In this document: positions 43,311 through 57,000 of the stretch, piece after piece
How positions within the stretch are numbered: position 1 is the stretch's first letter
Layout: each line of letters opens with the position of its first letter
Origin: Triparma verrucosa
Taxonomy: Eukaryota; Sar; Bolidophyceae; Parmales; Triparmaceae
Assembly (NCBI GenBank): GCA_030267905.1
Contig: BRXX01000199.1
Coordinates: 33,188-97,187 of the forward strand
Direction of reading: 5' to 3'
DNA: 64,000 nucleotides
Made by a program: the position numbers and the translations under genes
Notes under the pieces: model-generated
Told to the model about the DNA's origin: nothing
Database searches by the model: none
Seen by the model: only the letters and a program-made list of their open reading frames with translations

Positions 43311-44789
43311 TTACATGGCCAACCTTCCTCCTTTGCCATGGAAGATAGAATGCTTTTTCTTCTTTCCTTGCTCCTCCTTCACCTTCAAGCTCGAATTCTT
43401 GTACCAGAAGCCGGCCTCGCTTCCAGCCCCACCGTCGCCCTGCCTAGAGGTGACGCCCCTGAGCGCGGGCATCTTGGCTTGTGCCTCGATATCTTCAATG
43501 GACTCCACATTCCTGCCGCGCATATTATTCGCTTTCTTCTTTCGAAGGCGCTTCAGATCGAAATCCTTCCCGAACTCGTCTATCGCCTCAGTGAGCGTCA
43601 GGCTCCTTCCGTCGTCCTTCTGCATTTCGGCCTGGAACTGCTGGAGCGCAGTCATCTGCACGGCGTTGGCCTTGTCGATCATTCCTTTCATGCTGGACAC
43701 GAACTGCTGCCTCTTGCTGTAGCTCTTGTTCATCGCGTTTACCTTCGTCTTGATGTCGTGGATCAGTTTGAATTTCGACTTCCCCTTGAGTAGCTTCGCC
43801 TCCGCCTCCATCTCGCTAATTTGTTCGAGCGTAGCCTCCCTCCTCTTCATCTCTCCGACTACGGCGTTCATGAGGAATTTTCGCCTCTGCATGGCGACAA
43901 CGACCTTCATGTCGATGTCCCCGTTATCGTGCTGGATCTTCTGAAGCTGCGCTATGGGATTGTTGTCCCCCAGGCCGCCTCCTCCTCCCCCCTTGCTGCT
44001 GCTGCTCACTTCCGTCTTGAACGTCGTCCCCGCCCCCGGCTCCCTCTTCGGCTGCATGACTTTTAAAAATTCCTCGAACCCAATCTCCCCGCTTCCGTCC
44101 TTGTCCACCGTCCTAATCAAGGCCTTCACCTCCGAGATGGTCCCGGCGATCCCGGTGCTCAGGAGAGGGTCGGCCAACTCGTCTACGTCCACTTCCCCGC
44201 TTCTGTCGTCGTCCAGGTGGTCGAACCACTTCCGCAGGGCCCTCTTCTGCTTCACGGTCCATCTGAACTCGGGGTACCTCTTCCTCGTCAGCAGCCATTT
44301 CTCCGTCTCTCCATCCCTGATCTCGTCCTCGGTGGCCTTCAGCTGCTTCTTCGTCTCTTCGTCCAGCTCCACATCCCTGCGGATCCTCGGATCGCCCCGC
44401 GTGTCGACGCTCGAGTTGTAGTCCAAAGCAGACTGCGTCGTCGGGCGGTTCGGTCCCTTCACCGAGTTCAAGGCGATGTGAGTGTCCGCCGACACAATCG
44501 AGATGAGCCCCGAGCCCTTCTTCTTCACCTTGGGCAGCGGACTTATCGTCAACCTGTAATTCGCGTTCAGCGAATCTAAACTATCGTTGGCTTTGATCGA
44601 GCCGGGGCCCTCGTCGTCCCTGAACTTGAACATCTCCCTGCTCACCGCATTGTCCCATCGGAGGGTAGGTATACCCCGAGTCCCTTCACCGGTTCCAAAG
44701 GTTGGAATGGCGTTCAGGTGGTCCTCATGGATGAAACCTAGCTTTATGTTCTGCCTGGCCTGGGTCCTTCTCGCGCGATTCAGGTTCAT
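43311..44789 (-). CDS. EF-hand, coiled-coil protein (probable axonemal protein)
   Basis: Single exon, 492 aa. Two canonical EF-hand loops near residues 195-255: DDDRSGEVDVDE and DKDGSGEIGFEE, with all calcium ligands. They are preceded by the helix WTVKQKRALRKWFDHL. The C-terminal half is helical and Lys/Met-rich (MKVVVAMQRRKFLMNAVVGE; SYSKRQQFVSSMKGMIDKAN) and looks like a coiled coil. The N-terminus (MNLNRARRTQARQNIKLGF) has no targeting signal. It is divergent from the dynein heavy chain with 274 bp between starts, which suggests co-expression and an axonemal calcium-sensing role. No named family is claimed. Confidence 0.8.
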   Translation of the reverse strand: MNLNRARRTQARQNIKLGFIHEDHLNAIPTFGTGEGTRGIPTLRWDNAVSREMFKFRDDEGPGSIKANDSLDSLNANYRLTISPLPKVKKKGSGLISIVSADTHIALNSVKGPNRPTTQSALDYNSSVDTRGDPRIRRDVELDEETKKQLKATEDEIRDGETEKWLLTRKRYPEFRWTVKQKRALRKWFDHLDDDRSGEVDVDELADPLLSTGIAGTISEVKALIRTVDKDGSGEIGFEEFLKVMQPKREPGAGTTFKTEVSSSSKGGGGGGLGDNNPIAQLQKIQHDNGDIDMKVVVAMQRRKFLMNAVVGEMKRREATLEQISEMEAEAKLLKGKSKFKLIHDIKTKVNAMNKSYSKRQQFVSSMKGMIDKANAVQMTALQQFQAEMQKDDGRSLTLTEAIDEFGKDFDLKRLRKKKANNMRGRNVESIEDIEAQAKMPALRGVTSRQGDGGAGSEAGFWYKNSSLKVKEEQGKKKKHSIFHGKGGRLAM

Positions 44790-45063
44790 CTCGACGTTTA
44801 CTTGCTCTTTTTGCCCTGGGCAGTTGTGGATCGGTTCCAGGACGGCTGGGGTGTTATCGCTGGGAGACTTACACGATTCCGCGACTCAAGGTGTGGGTAC
44901 GTTCGGAGGCGAATAGATATTACTGCAAGAGACTTCTGTGATTTGTGAGCTTCCAGAAAGGTAATTAATTTTCTCAGGCCTTAACTCACATCTTGCCTGG
45001 AGCCCCCCTCCATAACGCTTTTGAAACGGGAAGAGCTCATATCGCCTTCTCTACATATTAAAA
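44790..45063. promoter_or_regulatory. Bidirectional promoter, EF-hand / dynein heavy chain
   Basis: 274 bp between the two start codons, AT-richer in the half near the dynein gene (TACATATTAAAA ends just before its ATG). I saw no clear X-box (RFX) motif. The position makes it the likely shared control region of two flagellar genes. Confidence 0.5.
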
Positions 45064-48000
45064 ATGCCCGACGTTCTACCACCACCTCCAGATGCCCCCT
45101 CGAAATTGGCCTGGAAGAAGGCGGTCGTAGTGGCGAAAAATAAAAAGGACTCAAATATGCCGCAGCCGCGCTCTGGGCACTCCTTCTCAATTGTGGTGAG
45201 TAAAAGAGAATCAACGGCCGTTCATTGCGCACCGCTGAAGAGTGGGCACCGTCCGGACACAGATCCCCCCTTGCTCGCCTTTCCTGCGTCCAATCGCGAT
45301 CTAGATGCCCCGTTTGCCTGCGCTCCTGTTCAACCTTAATATTGGACAACATCAAACTCCCCCACAAACCGCCAACGCCAATCGCCCACACTAACAAAAC
45401 CACACGCACACACACACACACGCGCGCGCGCAACTGTTAATCGATCACAGGGAACCAACGCCTTCATGTTCGGAGGCCTTGGCGACTCTTCTCCTCCTGG
45501 TCCGTCCAACGACTTGTTCATCCTCCGAATGGGATCCGCCGAAATGGAATTTACAGCTCTTGACCTTCCCGGAACGAAGCCCCCTCCTAGATGGCGCCAC
45601 ACAGCGAGCGTCATCGACTCGAACCAGATACTGATGTTCGGCGGATTCGCCAGCAGCACCCAGAGATATAACGACGCCTGGGTGTTCAATACTGTCACCA
45701 TGGAGTGGTGGCAGCCAGTTGAGAAGGTGAGGAGGAGAAGCGAGAGCCACGTGGGCAAAAACTCACAGCGACCCATCACAACAACCGTCGCCTGAACCGT
45801 TCTGACTCCAACCTTCGCCATCGCTGCTCTTGGCGCCGCCGCAGAGCTCGGAATGCGTGGATGGAAATCACCTCGCGTCAGGCTGGCCTGGCACCCCCTC
45901 TCCCCGTGGCGCCCACACCTCCACGATGATCAACAAGAAGGTCTACGTGTTCGGCGGATACGGCGGCATGGGATACGGCCGTCGCGACCTCGACGACCTC
46001 CACAGCCTCGACACGGAGACTTGGAAGTGGACGAAGATTGCCGCCAAGGGCAAGGGCCCTGACAAGAGGAGCGGCCACCAGGCGACGGCCTGCGACAACA
46101 GTCTGTACATTTTCGGAGGCTGGAACTCGGCGAAGCAGTTCGACGACATGCACGTGCTTGACACCTCGTCCGACCCCCCCAACTGGACCAAGCTCGATTC
46201 CAAGATGCCTGCGGCGGTGTGGAACCACTCCTCCTGCGGCGTGATGGCCATCCCGTCGTGGAAGATCTTCGTCTTTGGAGGCGTTAGCGGACAGCTCTCT
46301 GAATCGGATGCCCTCGGAACGCACAACAACACCATCTCGATGCTAGACACCGGTACCGAGAGGTGGTCGAGCCCCAAGATAAACGGGGAGCTCCCGCCCC
46401 CCCGTGCAGACACCACGCTCGCTTACGACAGCAAGGGCTCCAAGCTCATCGTCTTCGGCGGCTGGGCGAACGAATGGTTCAACGACATTTACCTCCTCGA
46501 TGTGGGTTCCGTCGTCGGTCCGCCCTACGCCATCATGGACATCTACCCGAAGCTCGGTCCCATCACGGGAAACACCCCCATCGAGATCACCGGTATCGAC
46601 TTCGTCAACACAGCCGACGTCGTCGTCCGCTTCGCGACCAAAAAGGCGTACGTCGACGTCAAGGGAGTGTATAGCTCTCAGACAAAGATTACTTGCGTCT
46701 CCCCGGACTGCTCCAAGTTCCCCGCGGGACCTGTGGAGGTCCGTGTCGCCCTGAATAACGACAGCTTCACCACCACCTTCCAGCCCTTTGAGCTTTTCGC
46801 CGTCACCGACGCCACGAAGTGCCTCATGTACGGTCCGGGCATCCTTTCTGGCTGCGCCGTCAACGAGGAGACGATGTTCATCATCCAGGCCCGCGACGAG
46901 AAGAACAACAATAGGACGTCTGGTGGAGATGAGTTCGTCGTCACCGTGTCGCACCTCGGAGGAGGAGAGGAAGGAGAGGATATCTCCATCCACGGGATCC
47001 ACGTACAGGACCAAGACGACGGCACCTACATCGTCATGTACACTGCCCCCAACCCTGGCGAGTATGAGGTGCAGGTGGAATTCAAGGGGACATTTGGCGG
47101 AGCCGAGGGGCCCGTCAGAGGCTCAGGCTGCGTCATCCTCTTCGAAGAATTTGTCTCCAGGGACAACAACACCATGGCCGGAAAGCTTGTCCTCGACGCC
47201 CTCAAGCAGGATCTCAATTTCCTCCTCGAGTTTTCCCGCAAGACCTCGGATGGTATCTCCGCCAAGGTCAAGGACGAGACGTGGACCAACGAGCAGTCCG
47301 TCAACAGCCTCGTGTCCGTCAAGGAGCACCTCAACCTCATCGAAGAACGCCAGGAGGAGATCAACCTCGTCATGGACCGCTCCTCCTCCATACTCGCGTA
47401 CCTAAAGGCGCAGGGGGTCAACATTGGGCCCATGGAAGTTCAGCTCAAGAAGGCGAGGAACACTTGGGAGACCACCATCAAGGAGGTGCCCCAGACACAG
47501 GTCAAGATCGCCCCGCTGGTCAAGGCCCAGGGCTCCAAGATGCGCGGAGACATCGAGATCTACGAGAAGGGAGTTTTTGCCTACCTCGAGGAGGTCAGCA
47601 ACTCCCCCTTCAAGGTCTTCTCCACCGGAGCCTTCTCCGCCCTGCAGCTCCTCAACACAGCCAAGGAGCTCCAGGAGAAGGAGAAGAAGCGCTGCGGCGA
47701 GATGCTTCACCTCGCGAACATGTTCGACTGCCCCAGGGACATGCAGCGCTCCCAGGACATCATCCACAGCATCACCGAGCTCCTGCACCAGTACGACGAG
47801 CTCTGGCTCACTGCGCAGGAAGCGACCATGTTCATCGAGGAGGCCCAGGAGACCCCCTGGGTGGACATCGACCCGGACGGCATGGAGGAGGCGGGGCGCG
47901 AGTTCGTCAGCAAGGTCAAGAAACTCCCCAAGGCGACCAAGGAGTCCGACGCCTTCGTCGGGCTTGACAAGCACGTCAAGGAGTTCCTCAAGACCTGCCC

Positions 48001-51000
48001 CCTCATTGGCGCTCTCAGGCACCCCGGTATGCGCCCGCGCCACTGGACGGAACTCATGGAGGCGACCGGAACATCCTTTTCCATGCCCTCCGAGACCCCG
48101 GACATGAGGCTCCGCGAGATCCTTTCCCTCGGCCTGCACAAGTTCGGAAACGAGGTCGAAGAGATCACCGATAAGGCCGTCAAGGAGGCCAAGCAGGAGG
48201 AGACGCTCAAGAACCTCCAGGAGACCTGGGAGGGTGTCAACTTCATTTCCACCAGGTACAAGGACACAGACGTGCCGCTCGTCAAGCTCTCCGACGACGA
48301 CTTCGAGCTGCTGGAGGCTGATCAGCTCACCCTGCAGGGCATGGTCGCTAGCCGCTACCAGCACTTCAAGGAAGATTCCAGCAAGTGGCAGAAGTGGCTC
48401 GTCACCGTCAGCGAGGTCAACCAGATCCTCTCCGAGATCCAGCGCATGTGGAGCTACCTGGAGCCTCTCTTCATCGGCTCAGACGAGGTCAAGAAGGAGC
48501 TGCCCGCGGATGCCAAGCGCTTCGCCTCCATTGATGCCCAGGTCCGCCAGATCCTCAAAAAGTGCGACCAGGTGAAGAACGTCAAGAACGCCTGCACGCA
48601 GTCCGGCTTGCTGTCCAAGCTCGAGTCCCTCCAGAACGACCAGGAGATCTGCAAGAAGTCCCTCTCCGACTTCCTCGACGGAAAGCGCCGCCTCTTCCCC
48701 CGCTTCTATTTCACCTCGGAGGCAGATTTGCTGGACATTCTCTCCAATGGTTCCATGCCAGCCAAGATCATGCGCCACGTGGACAAGGTCTTCCTCGCCA
48801 CCAAGGCGCTCGAGCTCGAGGAGGCCCCGGGCGTAAGGCCCAAGGCCAAGAGCTTCATCGCGGGCGTCGGCCAGGAGTCCGTCGACTTCGAGCCTTACGT
48901 GCCTCTCGAGGGCAAGGTGGAGATTTACCTCCAGCTCGTGCTCGAGGGCCAGATCGCCGCCCTCAAGAAGCGCCTCGAGAAGAGCACCAAGAACTACCCG
49001 AACATGGGCAGAACAGACTGGCTCATGCACAAGTTCCAGGGGAAGAGCGACGACCCGGCTCAGATTTCGATCCTCGTGGCGGCCATTCAGTACGTCAAGG
49101 AGGTCGAGGACGCCTTCATGCAGCTTGGCAAGGGCAACGCCGCCGCCATGGAGGACTACAACAGCCTCCAGGTGCAGCAGTTGAACGACCTCATCAAGCT
49201 CACGCAGACGGACCTTTCCAAGTCGGACCGCACCCGTGTCATGGTCATGATCACCATGGACTCGCATTCTCGCGACGTCATCCAGACCCTCATCAGGGAC
49301 AAGGTCGAAGTCGCCTCCTGCTTCCAGTGGCAGTCCCAGCTCAAGCAGACGTACGACCCCTCGGACTCGCCCCAGAACAGCCTCACCAAGTGCAAGGTGT
49401 GCGACGCGGAATTCGATTACGGCTTCGAGTACCTCGGAAACGGCCCCCGCCTTGTCATCACTCCCCTCACCGACCGCATCTACGTCACCGCGACGCAAGC
49501 GCTCAACCTCAAGATGGGTTGTGCCCCCGCTGGCCCTGCTGGAACCGGAAAGACCGAATCCACCAAGGACCTCGCTTCCGCCCTCGGAAAGTGCTGCTAC
49601 GTTTTCAACTGCTCCCCGGAGATGGACTACCAGTCCCTTGGAAATATCTTCAAGGGCCTCGCCTCCTCTGGCTCCTGGGGTTGCTTCGACGAATTTAACC
49701 GCCTCATCCCCGAGGTGCTCTCAGTCTGCTCCGTCCAGTTCAAGGCAGTTTGCGACGGAAACAAGCAGTTTATCAAGGACGACCTCTCCACCCACACGAT
49801 CGTGGTGGAGGGCGACAGCATCAAGCTGGACCCGTCCAACGGCGCGTTCATCACGATGAACCCCGGCTACCTTGGCCGCTCAGAGCTGCCGGAAGGCCTC
49901 AAGGCGCTCTTCCGCCCCATGACCGTCATGGTCCCCGATCTTGTGCTCATTTGCGAGAATATGTTGATGGCGGAGGGGTTCGTCTCTGCCAAGATGCTCG
50001 CTTCGAAGTTCTACACGCTCTATTCGCTGTTGAAGGACCTTCTGTCCAAACAGGAGCACTACGACTGGGGCCTCCGCGCCATCAAGTCCGTGCTCGTCGT
50101 CGCCGGAGCCATGAAGCGCAGCTCCCCGGAGCTGCAGGAGGACGCCCTCCTCATGCGAGCCTTGAGGGACACCAACACTCCCAAAATTGTCCAGGCCGAC
50201 GAGGTCGTCTTCTTCGGCCTCCTCAACGACCTGTTCCCCGGCCTCGACCCGCAGCGCGTCGTCAACGAGGAGCTCGGCAACAACGTCGCCCTCGCTTGTG
50301 AGCAGAACGGCCTCTGGGCCGACCCGACCTTCAAGCTCAAATGCCTGCAGCTCGAGGAACTTTTGCAAATTCGCCACTGCGTCTTCGTCATGGGCCCCGC
50401 CGGCGCCGGTAAGTCCGCTTGCTGGAAAATGCTCGCGGGCGGTATGACCATCGCCGATCCCTCGAACAAGGTCAAGGTCGTCGACCTCAACCCCAAGGTG
50501 CTCCCCACCGAGGATCTCTACGGGCACGTTTCCCTGCAGACGCGCGAGTGGAAGGATGGACTCCTCTCCGTGGTCATGCGCGACCTCGGCCAGATCGAGG
50601 ATGAGAAGCCCAAATGGATTTTGCTGGACGGCGACCTCGACGCCAACTGGATCGAGTCCATGAACTCGGTCATGGACGACAACAAGATGCTCACTTTGGC
50701 CTCTAATGAGCGCATCCCGCTCAAGCCCTGCATGCGAATGATTTTCGAGATTCGCGACTTGCGCTACGCCACCCCCGCTACTGTCTCGCGCGCAGGCATC
50801 ATCTTCATCAGCACCGATGAAGGCACGCAGTGGCGCAGCCTAATCGCGTCCTGGGTCCAGTCCAGGCCGGAGGAAAAGTACAGCGACGAGTCTCGCGTCC
50901 TTCTCCAGGAGCTCTTCGAGAAGTACATGGGCGACGCCATCAGTTACTTCAACAAGAAGGTCGAGGCCATCGTTCCGGTCAACGACATCACCATAGTTAC

Positions 51001-54000
51001 ATCCCTCCTTCGCCTCTTGGACGGCTTGCTGACTCCGGATTCCATCGGCAACAGCCACAAGCTCGAGACCGCCTTCGTGTTCGCCTGCATCTGGGCCTTC
51101 GGCTCGGCGCTGACGACGGCCGACGACGGAACCGAGCACCAGAAGGAGTTCAGCGATTGGTGGCGCAACCAGTACAAATCCGTCAGGTTGCCCACTCGCG
51201 ACACCGTCTTCGACTACTGGCTCGACCCCGTCAGCAACAAGTTCGAGCCGTGGAAGGCCAGCCCCAGCTTCAAGACTGTTCAGTTCGACAGTCGCACGAT
51301 GCAGATGAGCGACATCACCGTCCCCACCACTGAGACCGCCAGCATCCTGTTCTGGAGCGACATTTTGGTCAAACGAGGTTGCCCGCTGATGCTCGTCGGG
51401 CCCGCCGGAACCGGAAAGACGCAGCTGATCAGCGGCCTCATCCGCGACTTCAACCCCGAGGAGCACCTGAGCATCACTGTGAACATGAACTTCTACTCAA
51501 CCGCCGTCGCCACCATGACAGCGCTGGAGGCTCCTCTCCAGAAGAGGACTGGGAGCACCTACGGCCCTCCGGGCTCGACGCAGATGGTCTATTTCATCGA
51601 CGATCTTAACTTGCCCGAGGTGGATCTGTACAACACCCAGTCTGCCATCGCCCTCGTTCGCCAGCACCTGGATTACCAGCACTGGTACGACCCTGTCAAG
51701 TTTACGGCGAAGACCGTCATGAACTGTCAGTACATCACCGCGATGAACCCGACCGCTGGCTGCTTCTTCATCAACCCTCGTCTGCAGAGGCACTTCACTT
51801 CGTTCGCCGTCGGAATGCCCTCGGCGACGTCACTCTTGACGATCTACGACACATTCCTCTCTGGCCACTTGACGAACAACAACTTTAACGGCGCCCTTAT
51901 CACCAGCGCGCCGACCTTGATCAAGGGCGCGCTCGCGGTGCACAAGGAGGTCTCCGACACCTTCAGGAAGACGGCCGCCAACTTCCACTACGAGTTCAAC
52001 ATTAGGCACTTGGCCAATGTCTTCGCTGGTTTGCTGGTCTCTACCCCTGCCAATTTTGATAACGCCGAGAAGTTCTGCTTTTTGTGGCTCCACGAGAGCG
52101 AGCGTGTCTACGGCGACAGGATCGTCGACTCCCAAGGGCTCTTGAAGTTCAAGGACATCATGTCGCAGCAGGCCAAAAAGGCCTTCCCCCAGTTCAACGC
52201 GAGCAAGTTTTATCTCGCCCAGGGCGCCGACCCTCTCGTCTTCTGCCACTTCGCCTCTGGCGACGACATGCAGTACGACCAAGTCACGAACATTGAAGAC
52301 ATCAAGTACACGCTTGAGAACGCGCTCGTCGAGTACAACGAGATCAACGCCGTGATGGACCTCGTTTTGTTCAACGACGCCATCTGCCACGTTGCGAGGA
52401 TTACGCGAATCGTCCAGAACACTGCTGGACATGCGATGCTCGTCGGAGTCGGCGGATCCGGAAAGCAGTCCCTCTCGAGGCTAGCGGCCCACATCTGCTC
52501 CTACAGCGTCTCTCAGATTACCATTTCTTCCACCTACGGGGTTAACGATTTAAAGTCTGACCTGCAGGCCATGTACAGGAAGGCCGGAGTGAGGGGCGAG
52601 GGCGTCATGTTCTTGTTCACGGACAACCAAATTACGAATGAGAAGTTCCTCATCTACTTGAACGACTTGCTCGCCTCCGGAAACATTCCCGACCTGTACA
52701 CCAAGGACGAGCAGGACGGCATCATCAACGAGGTCATCGGCAAGGTCAAGGCGGCCGGCCTGTCCCAGGAGCCGGACAGCTGCTGGAGATACTTCATCGG
52801 CGAAGTGAGGAAGAACCTCCACTGCGTTCTGTGCTTCTCGCCCGTCGGGGCAACGTTCAGGACGCGCGCTAGGAAGTTCCCCGCCCTGGTCAACTGCACC
52901 GTCATCGACTGGTTCCACCCCTGGCCGGCGGATGCTCTTTTCAGCGTCGGCGAGAAGTTCCTTTCGGAGCTGGAGCTCGGTTCGGACGACGTCCGCAACG
53001 GAATCGCAAAGTTCATGCCCGAGTCGTTCGTTACTACCCAGGCTGTGGCCGAGAGGTTCATGCAGGTTGAGGGCCGCCACGTTCACTCGACGCCCAAGAC
53101 GTACCTCGAGTTCTTGAAGCTCTACGGCCTTCTGCTGAACAGCAAGAGGGAGGAGAACTCCGGCGCTATCATGCGCCTAAAGAACGGAGTGACCAAGCTC
53201 AAGTCGTGCGCAGAGGCCGTTACCCACCTCGAGAGCAACTTAAAGGAGATGCTGCTCGAGGCCGAGGAGAAGAGGGAGGTCTCTGAAGGCATCGCCAACA
53301 GGGTGAGCGCCGAGAAGGAGATCGTTGAGGGAGCCACCGCCGAGGCGAACGTAGAGAAGGAGAAGGTCGAGAAGATGCAGGTGGAGATTTCCGCTCAGCA
53401 GGCTGAGGCCGAGGGGGAGCTCGCCAAGGCAGAGCCCGCCGTAATAGCTGCCATGTCCGCCCTTGACACCCTCGACAAGAAGGACTTGGGTTCGTGCAAG
53501 ACCATGAGCAAGCCCCCCCCGGGAGTCGGAGATATTTTCAGCGCCGTCATGGTGCTGCTGGCCGGCGTCAGCCCCAACATCGTCACACAGAAGAACGGAA
53601 AAGTCAAGGACAAGGACAGGAGCTGGGACGCTTCGAAGAAGAATCTGCTCGGCAACGTCAACGGCCTGGTCGACGACCTCAAGAGCTACAAGCAGAAGGT
53701 CGACGACAATTCCATCCCCAGTGTCAACTGGAAGGAGATCCGCCCCTACTTGGCGATGGAGCACTTCAACGTCGAAACAATTGAGAAGAAGAACTCCGCC
53801 GCCGCTGGTCTATGCTCATGGGTGTTGAATATTGTCGCGTACTACGACATCGTCATCACCGTCGAGCCGAAGAGAATTGCGCTTAGGGAGGCCAAGGAGA
53901 AGCTCGACAAGGCCAACGAGCAGCTAGCCGAGGTTCAGGGCAAGGTGAAGGACCTGCAGGAGAGGCTGGACAAGCTCACCGAGGAGTACAACGCCGCCGA

Positions 54001-57000
54001 CAAGGACAGGAACGACGCACAGGAGACCGCGAACAAGGGCAAGATGAAGCTCGAACTCGCGCAAAGGCTCACCAACGCCTTGGGAAGCGAGGGCAGCAGG
54101 TGGACCGCCGGCATTGGCGACTTGGAGGCGAAGAAGGGGCTGGTCGTCGGAGACTCCCTCCTCGCGGCTGCCTTCATCAGCTACGTCGGCCCCTTCACGA
54201 AGGAGTTCAGGACTGAGCTCGTGAAGGAGAAGTGGGTTCCCTTCTTGAAGACGGCCGCCAAGGGCCAGCCCATCGCCATGAGCGAGGACAACGACCCTCT
54301 CAAGGTCTTGACGAACGAGGCGGAGATCGCGGGCTGGAACACTCAGGGCCTGCCGGCTGACCCCGTCTCTTCCGAGAACGGAACCATCGTTAGCAACAGC
54401 TCGAGGTGGCCCTTGTTGATCGACCCGCAGCTGCAGGGAGTTGCGTGGATAAAGAGCAAGGAGAGCGTTCCCGAGAGGAACTTGCAGATCACTAGGCTCG
54501 GCCACGCCGACATTCTGCAGAAGTTGGAGACCAGCATTGAGAACGGATGGAGCCTGCTGATTGAGAACATGGACGAGAACATCGACGCCGTTCTGATGCC
54601 GGTGATTAGCCGTGCCGTCATCAAGAGGGGCTCTCGCCAGATCATCAAAATTGGAGAGAACGAAGTCGAGTACAACAAGGACTTCCGCCTCTTCCTGCAT
54701 ACCAAGCTCAGCAACCCCCACTACCCTCCCGAGGTCCAGGCCGAGACGACGCTGGTGAACTTCTCCGTGACGTTGCAGGGTCTGGAGGACCAGTTGTTGG
54801 CCCTGGTTGTGAGGAAGGAGAGGCCCGACCTAGCTTCGCAGAAGGCAGCGCTTATCCAGCAGGAGAACCAGTTCAAGGTCAAGCTCGCTTCGCTCGAGGA
54901 CCAGATCCTGGTGCAGCTGGCGGCTGCCGAGGGCGATGTAACCGAGGACAGAGAGCTTATCGAGGGACTTGAAGAGGCCAAGAGAGTCAGCACTGAGGTC
55001 AACCAAAAGCTCGAAGAGGGCGCCAAGACGAACGAGAAGATCAACGAAACGTCAGAGGCCTTCAGGAGCGTTGCCTCCAGGGGCTCTCTGCTCTTCTTCC
55101 TCATGAACGACTTGCACAAGATTCACACTTACTACATGTACAGTTTGAATGCGTTCGTTGTCATTTTCCAGCGGGGCATCCAGCTCGCGCAGGAGAAGCT
55201 AAAGGGAGGAACCAAGTCCGGCCTCAAGGGTCTCAGCAGGCTCAAGGCCATGGCCAAGACGGTGATCCAGACGGAGAGGTTCAACTGGAACAACGACATG
55301 CTCAAGGCGGCGAGGATGCCCAACGAGGACGATCTCGCCGGCATGATCGGAGGGCTCTTGTCCAAGAAGAAGGAGGCGGCGGAGCTCAGCCAGATGACCC
55401 CCGAGGTCATTGCGAGGAGGTGCATCAAGCTCAAGGAGAAAATCACCGAGACGCTCTTCGACTACTTGAGGAGAGGCCTGTTCGAGAAGGACAAGCTTAC
55501 AGTTGCCACCATGCTGACGTTCCAGATCCAGCAGAGCGAGGGCCTCGTGAACCCCAAGCTCATCAACGCCATGGTGCAGAACGCTTCGGCCGAGGATCCG
55601 GTCCCCATGAGCGAGGAGATTGCCGCCTTCATGCCCGAGAACCTGTGGAACAAGCTCAAGGGTTTGGAGGAGGCGCTCGCCACTGGGGAGGAGAAGGTGG
55701 TCCCGGCGTTTGAGGAGATAAGCGACAAAATCGCCGCCGACTACGAGGACTGGGAGGCGTGGTACAACAGCCCCGCCCCCGAGTCTGCCATCTTCCCAGG
55801 AGAGATCGGCGAGGCCATGTCCTCGATTGAGAAGATACTGATCATCAGGGCGCTGAGGCCCGACAGGGTCTCGGCGGCGCTGAAGCAGTACTTGACCGAG
55901 ACGATGGACGCTAAGTACGTCGATCAGCCCCCCTTCGACATGACGTCAACTTATCAGGAAGCCTCGGCGAGCACGCCCATCTTCTTCGTGCTTTTCCCCG
56001 GGGTGGACCCCACCCCGCTGGTCGAGAAGCTCGGAGCTTCGTTCGACATCAGCGCCGAGAAGGGCACCTTTGTCAACATTAGTTTGGGCCAGGGCCAGGA
56101 GAAGCCGGCGGAGAACATGCTTGAGAAGATGGCCGCCGAGGGAGGTTGGATCATGCTCCAGAACTTGCACCTGATGCAGTCCTGGCTGCCCACCCTCGAC
56201 AGGAAGCTGGAGCTGTGCGCCGAGACCGCGCACGCCAGCTTCCGCTGCTTCATCAGCGCCGAGGCGCCCCCCCTGCCGACCATGAAGAACATCCCCGAGG
56301 CCCTCCTTCAGGCCTGCATCAAGGTCTCGAACGAGGCGCCCGCCGACCTCAAGAGCAATTTGCTGAGGGCGTGGGCGACCTTCAACCAGGAGCGCCTGGA
56401 TGGGTGCAGCAAGACGAAGGAGTTCAGAAGCTGCCTCTTTGGCCTTTGCTTCTTCCACAGTCTCATGCTCGGAAGGAAGAGGTTCGGCCCTCAGGGCTGG
56501 TCCCGTGGTTACTCGTTCAACATTGGAGACCTGAGCATCTGCGCCGACATCTTGACCAACTATCTGAACGTCGCCGACCCCAAGGACGGCGTGCCGTTCC
56601 AAGATTTGAGGTACCTCTTCGGTGAGATCATGTACGGAGGTCACATCACGGACTTCTGGGACAGGAGGACTTGCGAGACGTATCTCGCCGTCACGTTCCA
56701 CGAGGGGCTGCTGAACTCCGCCGAGTTGGCGCCAAAGTTCAACTCCCCTGATCCCGTCGGAATGACTTTCTCGAGCTACACCGGCTACATCGAGAGGTCG
56801 CTCCCCGCCGAGTCCCCGCCGCTCTTCGGGCTGCACCCTAACGCTGAGATTGGCTACCTGAACGTGATGGCGGACTCTCTGTTCGGAACCATCTTGAAGA
56901 TCAGCGCCGGAAGCGCGGGCAGCGGAGCCTCCTCTACGATGCAGCTCAGGACGACTGTAGAGGACTTGATAAACAAGTGCCCGCACAAGTTCGACTTGCT

